Positions 6,415-13,071 of a stretch of DNA of 14,901 nucleotides are shown here, piece after piece (positions within the stretch are counted from its first letter, which is position 1; every line of letters begins with the position of its first letter). Origin of the DNA: an uncultured Clostridia bacterium. GTDB lineage: Bacteria; Bacillota; Clostridia; TANB77; CAG-508. The position numbers and the translations under genes are program-made. The stretch spans positions 1-14,901 of the forward strand of contig CAKPOC010000028.1 of assembly GCA_934169535.1 (NCBI GenBank), in the 5' to 3' direction. The notes beneath the pieces are model-generated. The model saw only the letters and a list, made by a program, of their open reading frames with translations. It was not told the origin of the DNA and did no database searches.

Positions 6415-9159
6415 ATGAATGAAAATTTTTTTAATAAGAGTATAGAAGAAACTGAGCAAATTTTGCAAACTAAAGCAAGTTTAGGGCTAAAAGAAGATGA
6501 AGTAGCCAAAAGACGAAGTCAAGTAGGATACAACAGAATTTTGCAAGGCAAGAAAAAGCCTATACTAGTAAAATTTTTGGAACAATTTAAAGATTTTATG
6601 ATAATTGTTTTAATAATAGCTGCTATAATTTCTGGAGTTGTTGGATATGCTGAAAATGGAAAAATAACAGATTCAATAATAATAATGGTTGTAGTTATAG
6701 TAAATGCGATAATAGGTGTAGTGCAAGAAAATAAAGCCGAAAAATCCTTAGAAAGCTTAAAAAAATTAAGTGAATACACGGCAAAAGTAATAAGAAATAA
6801 CGGAAATTTAGAAATAGTAGCATCTTCTGAGTTAGTGCCTGGAGATATTGTTGTTTTAGAAACAGGAGATTACATTCCAGCAGATATAAGGCTAATAGAG
6901 GCGGTAAACTTGAAAGTGCAAGAGTCGGCACTTACTGGTGAATCAACTTCAGTGGACAAAAATACAGACACAATAAAAGATGAAAATGTGGCAATAGGAG
7001 ATAGAAGCAACATGATATTTTCATCAAGTTTGGTGACATATGGCAGAGGCAAAGGAATTGTTGTAAAAACAGGAATGCAAACAGAAGTTGGAAAAATTGC
7101 GCAAATGCTAAACTCTACACAAAGTATGGATACTCCTTTACAAAAAAGGTTAAACAAACTAGGAAAAGTGTTAGGCCTTGCTTCAATAGTAATTTGTGCT
7201 GCAATTTTCTTTATTGGAATATTGTATGGAAAAACAGTGTTAGAAATGTTTATGACATCAGTAAGTTTGGCAGTGGCAGTAATCCCAGAAGGATTAACTG
7301 CAATATCTACAATTGTTTTGGCAGTAGGTGTTCAAAAAATGGCAAAGAAAAATGCAATAGTAAAAAAATTGCCAGCAGTAGAAACATTAGGAAGCAGCAC
7401 TGTCATATGCTCAGACAAAACAGGAACCTTAACACAAAACAAAATGACAGTAGTAAAATTATTTTTTAATAATAAACTTCAAAAAATCGAAGATATAAAC
7501 ACAAATGAAGAGAACAACGAACTTGAAAAATTGGTATATATATCAATGCTTTGCAATGATACAAAAGTGGATAAAGAAAACAAGCTTTCAGGAGATCCAA
7601 CAGAAACTGCACTAATAGACATGGGCTTTAGACTTGACTTTCAACCTAAAGTATTTGAAATAATGCCAAGAATTAAGGAAATTCCATTCGATTCAGAGCG
7701 AAAATTAATGACCACAGTAAACAAGGTAGACGACAAAAAATATGTAGTTTACTGTAAAGGCGGAGTAGACGAAATTATAAGTGTATGTAGTTCATATTTA
7801 TTAGAAGGAAAAATACAAAATAATTTGAAGGAATGCAAAAGTCAAATAGAGCAAGCCAATAATTTAATGGCAAGTTCTGCTCTTAGAGTACTTGCTATGG
7901 CGTATAAAGAAGTTGACCATGAACCTACAGATGATGAGATGAAAAGCATAATCGAGCAAAATTTAACATTTGTTGGAATGTGTGGAATGATAGATCCACC
8001 AAGGCAGGAAGCAAAAGATGCAGTAGCAAAATGCAAAAAAGCAGGAATAAAAACCGTAATGATTACAGGAGACCATAAAATAACAGCAGTTGCCATTGCA
8101 AAGGAATTAGGAATTTTAGAAAATGAAGATGAAGCAATAACTGGAGCTATGCTAGATAAAATGACAGATGAAGAACTTGAAAAAGAAGTTGAAAGGATAA
8201 AAGTATATGCTAGAGTTTCTCCAGAGCATAAAGTGAGAATAGTAAAAGCACTTCAAAAAAATAATGAAGTAGTTGCAATGACTGGAGATGGCGTAAATGA
8301 TAGCCCTGCATTAAAAGCAGCAGATATAGGCTGTAGTATGGGTATTGTAGGAACAGATGTTGCAAAGGAAGCTGCAGATGTAATTTTAACAGATGACAAT
8401 TTTGCAACTATAGTTTCGGCAGTTGAAGAAGGAAGAAGAATTTACAATAATATATTAAAAGCTATACAATTTTTATTATCAAGCAATGTAGGAGAAGTAA
8501 TACTATTGTTTGTGGCAATTTTAATAGCTCCAATTTTAGCAAAAATATTTAACATACCAGTTGGAATAATAGAACCATTACTTCCAATTCACATATTGTG
8601 GATAAATTTAGTAACAGACTCACTTCCAGCGCTATCTCTAGCGTTTGATCCAGCAAGCAAAGATGTAATGAAAAAGAAACCTATAAAAGCAAATTCTGGA
8701 GTTTTTACAAAAGGAATGACTTGGCGCATAATTTACCAGGGAGCAATGATAGGATTGCTAACTTTAGCAGCATTTATAATAGGATTGTCTACAAAAAATC
8801 TACCATATGTAGAAGGATTAAGTCCAGAAGAAGTAAGAGTGGAAATTGGCCAAACAATGGCATTTATAGTACTTGCTTTTTCAGAACTAGTTCATGTATT
8901 TAACATAAGAAACAATGAAGAGTCAATTTTTAAAACTGGAATAGGTGGCAATAAAGCACTAATAGGAGCAATTTTAGTATCAGCTCTTTTAATGGGAGTA
9001 GTTTTATTTGTACCAGCATTAAGAACAATTTTCAGCATACCATTATTACCAGCAGAAAATATTATAGAAACTGTAATTTTAGTATTTGCACCAATTGTAA
9101 TAGTAGAAATCTTTAAACTATTAAAAATAAATGGAGAATCAAAAAGAAGGGAGCAATAA
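6415..9159 (+). CDS. Cation-transporting P-type ATPase, SERCA-like Ca2+ pump
   Basis: A 914-residue membrane pump that uses ATP to export Ca2+ across the cytoplasmic membrane. Visible in order: N-terminal cation-ATPase segment; actuator loop LTGES (174-177); M4 with PEGL (291-294); phosphorylation site DKTGTLT with catalytic D334; nucleotide-binding domain with KGGVDE; hinge TGDGVND (623-629); then M5-M10. Residues equivalent to SERCA calcium ligands are present: E292 in M4, N691 and E694 in M5 (SNVGE), N731, T734 and D735 in M6 (NLVTDSLPALSLAFDP), and E824 in M8 (FSELVHVFNIR). This points to two calcium sites (type IIA) rather than Na/K or Mg transport. ATG 6415 follows AGGAGAG by 7 bases. 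A TTG at 6409 is too close to be used. The deacetylase starts directly after its stop, so the two are co-expressed. Confidence 0.95.
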   Translation: MNENFFNKSIEETEQILQTKASLGLKEDEVAKRRSQVGYNRILQGKKKPILVKFLEQFKDFMIIVLIIAAIISGVVGYAENGKITDSIIIMVVVIVNAIIGVVQENKAEKSLESLKKLSEYTAKVIRNNGNLEIVASSELVPGDIVVLETGDYIPADIRLIEAVNLKVQESALTGESTSVDKNTDTIKDENVAIGDRSNMIFSSSLVTYGRGKGIVVKTGMQTEVGKIAQMLNSTQSMDTPLQKRLNKLGKVLGLASIVICAAIFFIGILYGKTVLEMFMTSVSLAVAVIPEGLTAISTIVLAVGVQKMAKKNAIVKKLPAVETLGSSTVICSDKTGTLTQNKMTVVKLFFNNKLQKIEDINTNEENNELEKLVYISMLCNDTKVDKENKLSGDPTETALIDMGFRLDFQPKVFEIMPRIKEIPFDSERKLMTTVNKVDDKKYVVYCKGGVDEIISVCSSYLLEGKIQNNLKECKSQIEQANNLMASSALRVLAMAYKEVDHEPTDDEMKSIIEQNLTFVGMCGMIDPPRQEAKDAVAKCKKAGIKTVMITGDHKITAVAIAKELGILENEDEAITGAMLDKMTDEELEKEVERIKVYARVSPEHKVRIVKALQKNNEVVAMTGDGVNDSPALKAADIGCSMGIVGTDVAKEAADVILTDDNFATIVSAVEEGRRIYNNILKAIQFLLSSNVGEVILLFVAILIAPILAKIFNIPVGIIEPLLPIHILWINLVTDSLPALSLAFDPASKDVMKKKPIKANSGVFTKGMTWRIIYQGAMIGLLTLAAFIIGLSTKNLPYVEGLSPEEVRVEIGQTMAFIVLAFSELVHVFNIRNNEESIFKTGIGGNKALIGAILVSALLMGVVLFVPALRTIFSIPLLPAENIIETVILVFAPIVIVEIFKLLKINGESKRREQ

Positions 9160-10071
9160 ATGTACGACATAATAATTACAAGAAAGAGAATTAACAAAAG
9201 AAAAATTTTCTTATTGATGTTAATCGTTATTGCGGTAGTACTTGCAGGCTTAATAGGAGGGAAAAAACTATCAAACATGGTAGCAAGCAAAGCACAGTAT
9301 AAATTATTAAACGAACAAATAGCTCAAATAAATAAAAAGAAAGAAGAACAAAAAAAGCAGGAAGAAGAAAAAATAGAGGCAGAATATAATGCAAGAATTG
9401 AAAAAACAAGTAAGCCATTAACTGAAGAACAACAATACAATATAGAACATATTTATAAATCTGACACAAAACGAGTATTTTTGACATTTGATGATGGTCC
9501 ATCAGAAAGTGTTACTCCATTAATTTTAGACTTACTAAAACAGGAAAATGTGAAAGCGACATTTTTTGTTTTAGGAACTAGAGCAAAATATTATCCAGAA
9601 CTTATAAAAAGAGAATTTAATGAAGGCCATTATGTTGCAAATCATGGATATAGTCATAAGTATTCAGAAATATATTCATCAACACAAGCAACATTAGACG
9701 AATTTAATTTTACTGAAAATGCAATAAAAGAAGCTCTTGGAAATCAAAATTACAGATCAAATCTATTTAGATTTCCAGGAGGTTCAAATGGTGGATATTA
9801 TAATGACATAAAGCAGGAAGCAAAGGCTGCTCTTAAAGAAAATGGGATTGTTCACTTAGACTGGAACTGCTTAAATAAAGATGCAGAAGGTGCTAAAACA
9901 GAAGAAAGCTTAATTCAAAATATTAAAGATACAGCCGAAGGAAAGAACAGCGTAGTAGTACTAATGCACGATGCTTCTGACAAAATTTTAACATATAATA
10001 GTTTAAAAAATGTAATAGAATATTTTAGAAATAATGGCTACGAATTTAAGAACATATATGATATAATATAG
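9160..10071 (+). CDS. Membrane-anchored polysaccharide (peptidoglycan) deacetylase
   Basis: A 303-residue protein of the NodB/PdaA carbohydrate-esterase-4 type, which removes acetyl groups from N-acetylated sugars, most likely peptidoglycan. A basic N-terminus and one membrane segment (about residues 15-34) anchor it with the catalytic part outside. Residues about 45-85 form a Lys/Glu-rich coiled-coil stalk. All NodB motifs are present: TFDDGPS (109-115, catalytic D111, metal D112), H162 and H166 in NHGYSH, RFPGGS (R204), DWN (234-236) and LMHD (H270). AAGGGAG precedes the ATG by 6 bases inside the end of the ATPase gene, so translation is probably coupled. Why a calcium pump is paired with a wall enzyme is not evident from the sequence. 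Confidence 0.92.
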   Translation: MYDIIITRKRINKRKIFLLMLIVIAVVLAGLIGGKKLSNMVASKAQYKLLNEQIAQINKKKEEQKKQEEEKIEAEYNARIEKTSKPLTEEQQYNIEHIYKSDTKRVFLTFDDGPSESVTPLILDLLKQENVKATFFVLGTRAKYYPELIKREFNEGHYVANHGYSHKYSEIYSSTQATLDEFNFTENAIKEALGNQNYRSNLFRFPGGSNGGYYNDIKQEAKAALKENGIVHLDWNCLNKDAEGAKTEESLIQNIKDTAEGKNSVVVLMHDASDKILTYNSLKNVIEYFRNNGYEFKNIYDII

Positions 10072-10088
10072 CTACATAAGCTATTAAT

Positions 10089-10124
10089 AATAAACAAGAG
10101 TAAAACTTTTTACTCTTGTTTATT
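10089..10124. terminator. Long terminator hairpin after the deacetylase
   Basis: A 17-bp perfect stem (10089-10105/10108-10124) whose 3' arm carries T-rich ends. It stops the operon before the variable-protein promoter. No long T-run follows, but the arm itself contains TTTT. Confidence 0.7.
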
Positions 10125-10180
10125 GTGAGAAAACAAAAAAGTATGATGGAAAATATTGTTGGAAAATTTATAAAAAAGTA

Positions 10181-10209
10181 TTGATTAAAAAATTTTTTAA
10201 TGGTATATT
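10181..10209 (+). promoter_or_regulatory. Promoter of the DGR variable protein
   Basis: TTGATT (10181-10186), a 17-base spacer, TATATT (10204-10209), 47 bases before the start codon. Confidence 0.6.
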
Positions 10210-10256
10210 TATAAATGTAAAAAAATTCGCAAAAGATAATAGGAGGGAAAACAAAA

Positions 10257-11909
10257 ATGAAAAAATATGGGCAAAGGGGTATAACTTTAGTAGCGCTTGT
10301 AGTTACAATCGTGATATTGCTAATCTTGGCAGGAGTTTCAATAAATTTAGTAGTAGGGAATAATGGAATAATAACACAGGCAAAAAAGGCAAGAGAAGAA
10401 ACAAATAAAGCAAATGAAAATGAGATGTCACAACTAGATAAGTTAGCAAATGATTTGGAAGCAGTAGAAGGAGATTATGAAGGTGGTTTATGGAGTAATG
10501 TAAAAAAAATATGTACACCAAGACTTGGAAAAAACATGGTAGCAGTGTATTGGACAGATAAAAATAAAACACTAAATGACAATGGAAAATATAAAGCAGT
10601 AGCTGGAAATGAAACAGCAGTGATGGAAAGTAATGTTTCAACAGCAGTAGAAGTAACAAGTGAAGATAGTAAATTTGATTGGTCAGAATGGTACGACTAC
10701 GTAGCAGGAGATAATACAAATGATACAAAAACAAGTAGATGGGCAAATGCAAAAAGTACAGTAGACGGAAGTTATTTTGTGTGGATACCAAGGTATGAAT
10801 ATAAAATATTAAGTAATGAACATAAAACAGCAACTGGAAAGATTACAGTAAATTTTATAGATACAAGTAAACAAACCCCAACAGAAGGATATAAAATCCA
10901 TCCAGCATTTACAAACAATACAAAATTAGGAGGCTGGGATAGCAATATATCAGGTGTGTGGGTCGCAAAATACGAAATGAGTATGGAGCAGACAGCAGAT
11001 AATGGAGCAACATGGACAAATACAGAAGTAAATAATACAAATTCATCAAGCGCATATGGAAATAAAACAACAACAGCAAGTATAAGAGCAACAAGTAAGC
11101 CAAATGTGTACTCATGGAACTTTATAACAATAAGTAACTGTTTCACTAATTCATTAAATTATAGTACAAATTCAAATACAGGAGCAAATTCACATTTAAT
11201 GAAAAATAGTGAATGGGGAGCATGTTCATACTTAACTCATAGCCAATACGGAAGAAATGGAAAAGAAATAACAATAAATAATTACTATAAAGATGATACA
11301 AATTATGCAAAATTAACAGGCTTTAGTACAGGCTCAACCAGTACAGGAGCAACAAAAGATGCAAGTAATACAGCCAATTTATATAATGGTTCAAATGGAA
11401 TGTTATCAAGCACAACAGGAAATCTTTACGGTATATACGACATAAGCGGTGGAAACTGGGAATATGTATCAGGAATATATAGTAGATACGGAAATGGAAA
11501 CTTAAGTGCATTGTATAGTGACGTAAAATACACACTAAATAGCACAACATTAAGTAAACTACCAGATAATAACGATAGTACGAAATATGTAACTGTATAT
11601 CCAACAAGTGATTTAGGAACAACAGATGCTAACATATCACTACATTACAATAAAGGTGATTGGCAAGATATGTACGGAGATGCAATCTGGGAAACATCAG
11701 AAGGAAACTTACCTAAGAACAACGGTTCGTGGAACAACGATCTCGCAGACGACGAGGGCTACACTGCTTCTACCGAGCCCGCGTTCATACGTGGTGGTTA
11801 TTATGGTACTTGGTCAACTGCCGGCTCGTTTGCCTTTGATGACTCTGACGGCGGAGTTGACAGTAACGTACGGTTACCGAGTCGATTTAGTATGCGAGTA
11901 GCACTTTGA
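10257..11909 (+). CDS. DGR variable protein: pilin-like N-terminus with C-terminal FGE/C-type-lectin-like domain
   Basis: A 550-residue surface protein. Residues 1-8 plus the following helix (G8, then ITLVALVVTIVILLILAGVS) form a prepilin-type leader with cleavage expected after G8. The usual Glu at mature position 5 is Ala. A helical Lys/Glu linker (about 40-70) follows, then a long Asn/Thr/Ser/Tyr-rich region. The C-terminal half has formylglycine-generating-enzyme-like landmarks: YFVWIPRYEYK, GVWVAKYEMS, NLYGIYDISGGNWEYVSG (from about 389) and the final FIRGGY...GSFAFDD...RLPSRFSMRVAL. This is the fold used by many DGR targets as a C-type-lectin-like display surface. Residues 499-538 contain ten codons differing from template C, nine of them AAY in the template. 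GGAGGG precedes ATG 10257 by about 9 bases. The ligand is unknown. A role in adhesion or recognition is inferred. Confidence 0.92.
   Translation: MKKYGQRGITLVALVVTIVILLILAGVSINLVVGNNGIITQAKKAREETNKANENEMSQLDKLANDLEAVEGDYEGGLWSNVKKICTPRLGKNMVAVYWTDKNKTLNDNGKYKAVAGNETAVMESNVSTAVEVTSEDSKFDWSEWYDYVAGDNTNDTKTSRWANAKSTVDGSYFVWIPRYEYKILSNEHKTATGKITVNFIDTSKQTPTEGYKIHPAFTNNTKLGGWDSNISGVWVAKYEMSMEQTADNGATWTNTEVNNTNSSSAYGNKTTTASIRATSKPNVYSWNFITISNCFTNSLNYSTNSNTGANSHLMKNSEWGACSYLTHSQYGRNGKEITINNYYKDDTNYAKLTGFSTGSTSTGATKDASNTANLYNGSNGMLSSTTGNLYGIYDISGGNWEYVSGIYSRYGNGNLSALYSDVKYTLNSTTLSKLPDNNDSTKYVTVYPTSDLGTTDANISLHYNKGDWQDMYGDAIWETSEGNLPKNNGSWNNDLADDEGYTASTEPAFIRGGYYGTWSTAGSFAFDDSDGGVDSNVRLPSRFSMRVAL
11744..11909 (+). 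repeat. DGR variable region (VR) with initiation-of-mutagenic-homing (IMH) end
   Basis: Aligned to 12704-12869 without gaps at a constant offset of 960. From 11744 to 11884 there are 11 mismatches (11751, 11760, 11799, 11809, 11818, 11844, 11845, 11847, 11859, 11863, 11869), and every one is an A in the template. They change residues D499, Y502, Y515, T518, T521, S530, D531, D535, S536 and V538 from Asn (Glu for 538). The last ~40 bases hold the only non-A differences (11885, 11892, 11906), as expected for IMH in the VR versus IMH* in the template. Confidence 0.95.
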
Positions 11910-11918
11910 CCATTCCTT

Positions 11919-11930
11919 GGCCCTTGGGCC
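11919..11930. other. Hairpin just downstream of the VR
   Basis: GGCCCTTGGGCC is a GC-rich inverted repeat 9 bases after the stop codon and IMH, with no T-run. In the Bordetella phage DGR a short GC-rich hairpin or cruciform just after IMH is required for efficient target recognition. This dyad has the right position and composition. The three template units lack it. Confidence 0.6.
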
Positions 11931-12003
11931 CTCTCATTTGCAGTCGCGAGTGGTCGTAAGCTCGGTGATGGAGAAAGAAAAAATTATAACATATGCAAAA
12001 AAT

Positions 12004-12033
12004 CAGCTAAAAATCTTTCAAGATTTTTAGCTG
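12004..12033 (-). terminator. Perfect 14-bp inverted repeat before the template array
   Basis: Arms 12004-12017 and 12020-12033 (CAGCTAAAAATCTT and complement). On the plus strand no T-run follows, but on the minus strand it is followed by A then TTTTTT, so it would stop a minus-strand transcript crossing the template array. A second dyad, GGGTCC-GGA-GGACCC, lies at 12044-12058, and GTTACTA/TAGTAAC pairs at 12067-12073/12090-12096. Confidence 0.5.
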
Positions 12034-12108
12034 GAAAATACAAGGGTCCGGAGGACCCCAAAAATTGTTACTATAAAATAACTATTTGGTAGTAACACAC
12101 ATTATACA

Positions 12109-12297
12109 GGGATTAGACTGATATCGCGCAGACAACGAGGCCGACACTGCTTCGACCTACCCCGCGTTCAAACGTGGTGGTGCGCATTGGAGCAATACGA
12201 ATGCAGGCGTGTTTGCCTTTGACAAGGACACGGGTAGTATTAACAATAACAAACGGTTACCGCGTCGTTTTAGTTTGCGAGTAGCACTCTGGCACAC
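12109..12297 (+). repeat. Template-repeat-like unit A
   Basis: A 189-bp unit starting GGGATTAGACTG and ending GCACTCTGGCACAC, equal in length to units B and C with no indels. Read in the VR frame it gives DNEADTASTYPAFKRGG...RRFSLRVAL. It has fewer Asn codons at the variable sites than B or C (GCG CAT where they have AAT TAT). It ends in TGG instead of the TGA of B, C and the VR. Differences from C include many non-A positions, so it is neither template nor product for the local VR. It is either a template for a remote VR or a decaying copy. Confidence 0.8.
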
Positions 12298-12398
12298 AAT
12301 AATATAAAAAGTAAAATTAGAATAATATAAAAATAATAAAATGTAATTAGTAATTAATAGTAAAAAATGATAACTAACAATTTAAGTTAAAAAGTATA

Positions 12399-12587
12399 GG
12401 GATTAAACTGATATCTCGCAGACAACGAGGCCGACACAGCTTCGACCAAGCCCGCGTTCATACGTGGTGGTAATTATTGGAATGGAACGAATGCCGGCTC
12501 GTTTGCCTTTGACGACAATGATGGCTGGGCTAATAATAACGAACGGTTACCGCGTCGTTTTAGTTTGCGAGTAGCACTCTGACACAC
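12399..12587 (+). repeat. Template-repeat-like unit B
   Basis: A 189-bp unit, 290 bp after A. Frame as VR: DNEADTASTKPAFIRGG-NYWNGTNAGSFAFDD-NDGWANNNERLPRRFSLRVAL then TGA. Asn codons (AAY) sit at most of the positions that are variable in the local VR, so it looks like a functional template. Several differences from the local VR are not at A (for example TCG ACC AAG against TCT ACC GAG), so its target should be a different variable protein. It shares CGCGTCG near the 3' end with A, whereas C and the VR have CGAGTCG. Confidence 0.85.
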
Positions 12588-12685
12588 AAAATATAAAAAG
12601 TAATATAAAAGTATAAAAATAAAATTAGATTATAAAAATAATAGTGAATGAATAAGATTAAATAAGTAAGATTAAATTTAAATTA

Positions 12686-12873
12686 GGGATTAGACTGATA
12701 TCGCGCAGACAACGAGGGCAACACTGCTTCTACCGAGCCCGCGTTCATACGTGGTGGTAATTATGGTAATTGGTCAAATGCCGGCTCGTTTGCCTTTGAT
12801 GACAATAACGGCGGAGTTAACAATAACGAACGGTTACCGAGTCGTTTTAGTTTGCGAGTAGCACTCTGACACA
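12686..12873 (+). repeat. Template repeat C, the cognate TR of the local VR
   Basis: It encodes DNEGNTASTEPAFIRGG-NYGNWSNAGSFAFDD-NNGGVNNNERLPSRFSLRVAL in the VR frame. It equals the VR except at 11 adenines in the core and three bases in the 3' IMH* part. Variable codons are AAC or AAT, which after adenine randomisation can give many residues and never a stop. It is the unit nearest the reverse transcriptase but lies on the opposite strand, so its RNA must come from a plus-strand transcript. No clear promoter was found in the AT-rich spacer before it. Confidence 0.95.
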
Positions 12874-13045
12874 GAAAAATGTTAGATATATTTTTTAATT
12901 GAGGGGAAATAGTTTACGGACTAAATCGAGTGATGTTGTGTCAAAGAAGTTTAATTCCTTTGGTATAAACTTAGTTTTTATATCATAAACACATAAAATG
13001 CAACGTTGTTTGAGTAATGAAAATGAAAATCCGATGAAGCAAAAA

Positions 13046-13070
13046 TGCAGAGCCTTTAAGGGCTCTGTGT
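13046..13070. terminator. Bidirectional terminator between template array and reverse transcriptase
   Basis: Stem CAGAGCC (13048-13054)/GGCTCTG (13061-13067) with loop TTTAAG. A T-rich run follows on plus (TGTTTTATTT) and a T5 run follows on minus. It lies right after the reverse-transcriptase stop and can end both the avd-RT mRNA and the plus-strand template RNA. Confidence 0.8.
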
Positions 13071-13071
13071 T

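Larger units (their letters stand above)
11910..13071 (+). other. Non-coding template array between variable protein and reverse transcriptase
   Basis: A gene-free block of 1.16 kb. It contains the post-VR hairpin, three inverted repeats, three template units with start-to-start spacings of 290 and 287 bp, and AT-rich spacers of about 100 bp that resemble each other (both rich in AATATAAAA-type sequence). A 200-base tail after unit C may form the structured 3' spacer of the DGR RNA. The units are GC-rich islands in very AT-rich DNA. No other gene was seen. Confidence 0.8.

Noticed and set aside
8892..9290. Minus-strand 132-codon frame across the ATPase-deacetylase junction
   Set aside because: Antisense to two well-supported genes, with low-complexity Ile/Thr-rich content.
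10303..10833. Minus-strand 176-codon frame inside the variable-protein gene
   Set aside because: Leu/His/Tyr-rich antisense shadow of an AT-rich coding region. No ribosome binding site or recognisable domain.
12004..12033. Plus-strand terminator of the variable-protein gene
   Set aside because: No T-run follows on the plus strand; the T-run is on the minus side. The real 3' end of the variable-protein mRNA is unclear.
12109..12587. Units A and B as mutagenised copies of template C
   Set aside because: They differ from C at many non-adenine positions, so adenine-specific mutagenesis of C cannot produce them.
12109..12873. CRISPR or ordinary tandem repeat
   Set aside because: The units are about 189 bp, only three in number, differ internally, and match the end of a coding gene. 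DGR templates explain them better.
12109..12873. Units A-C as broken copies of the variable-protein gene
   Set aside because: None is preceded by the rest of the gene. All share a conserved non-coding flank with an in-frame stop, and C keeps unmutated AAY codons, as templates do.
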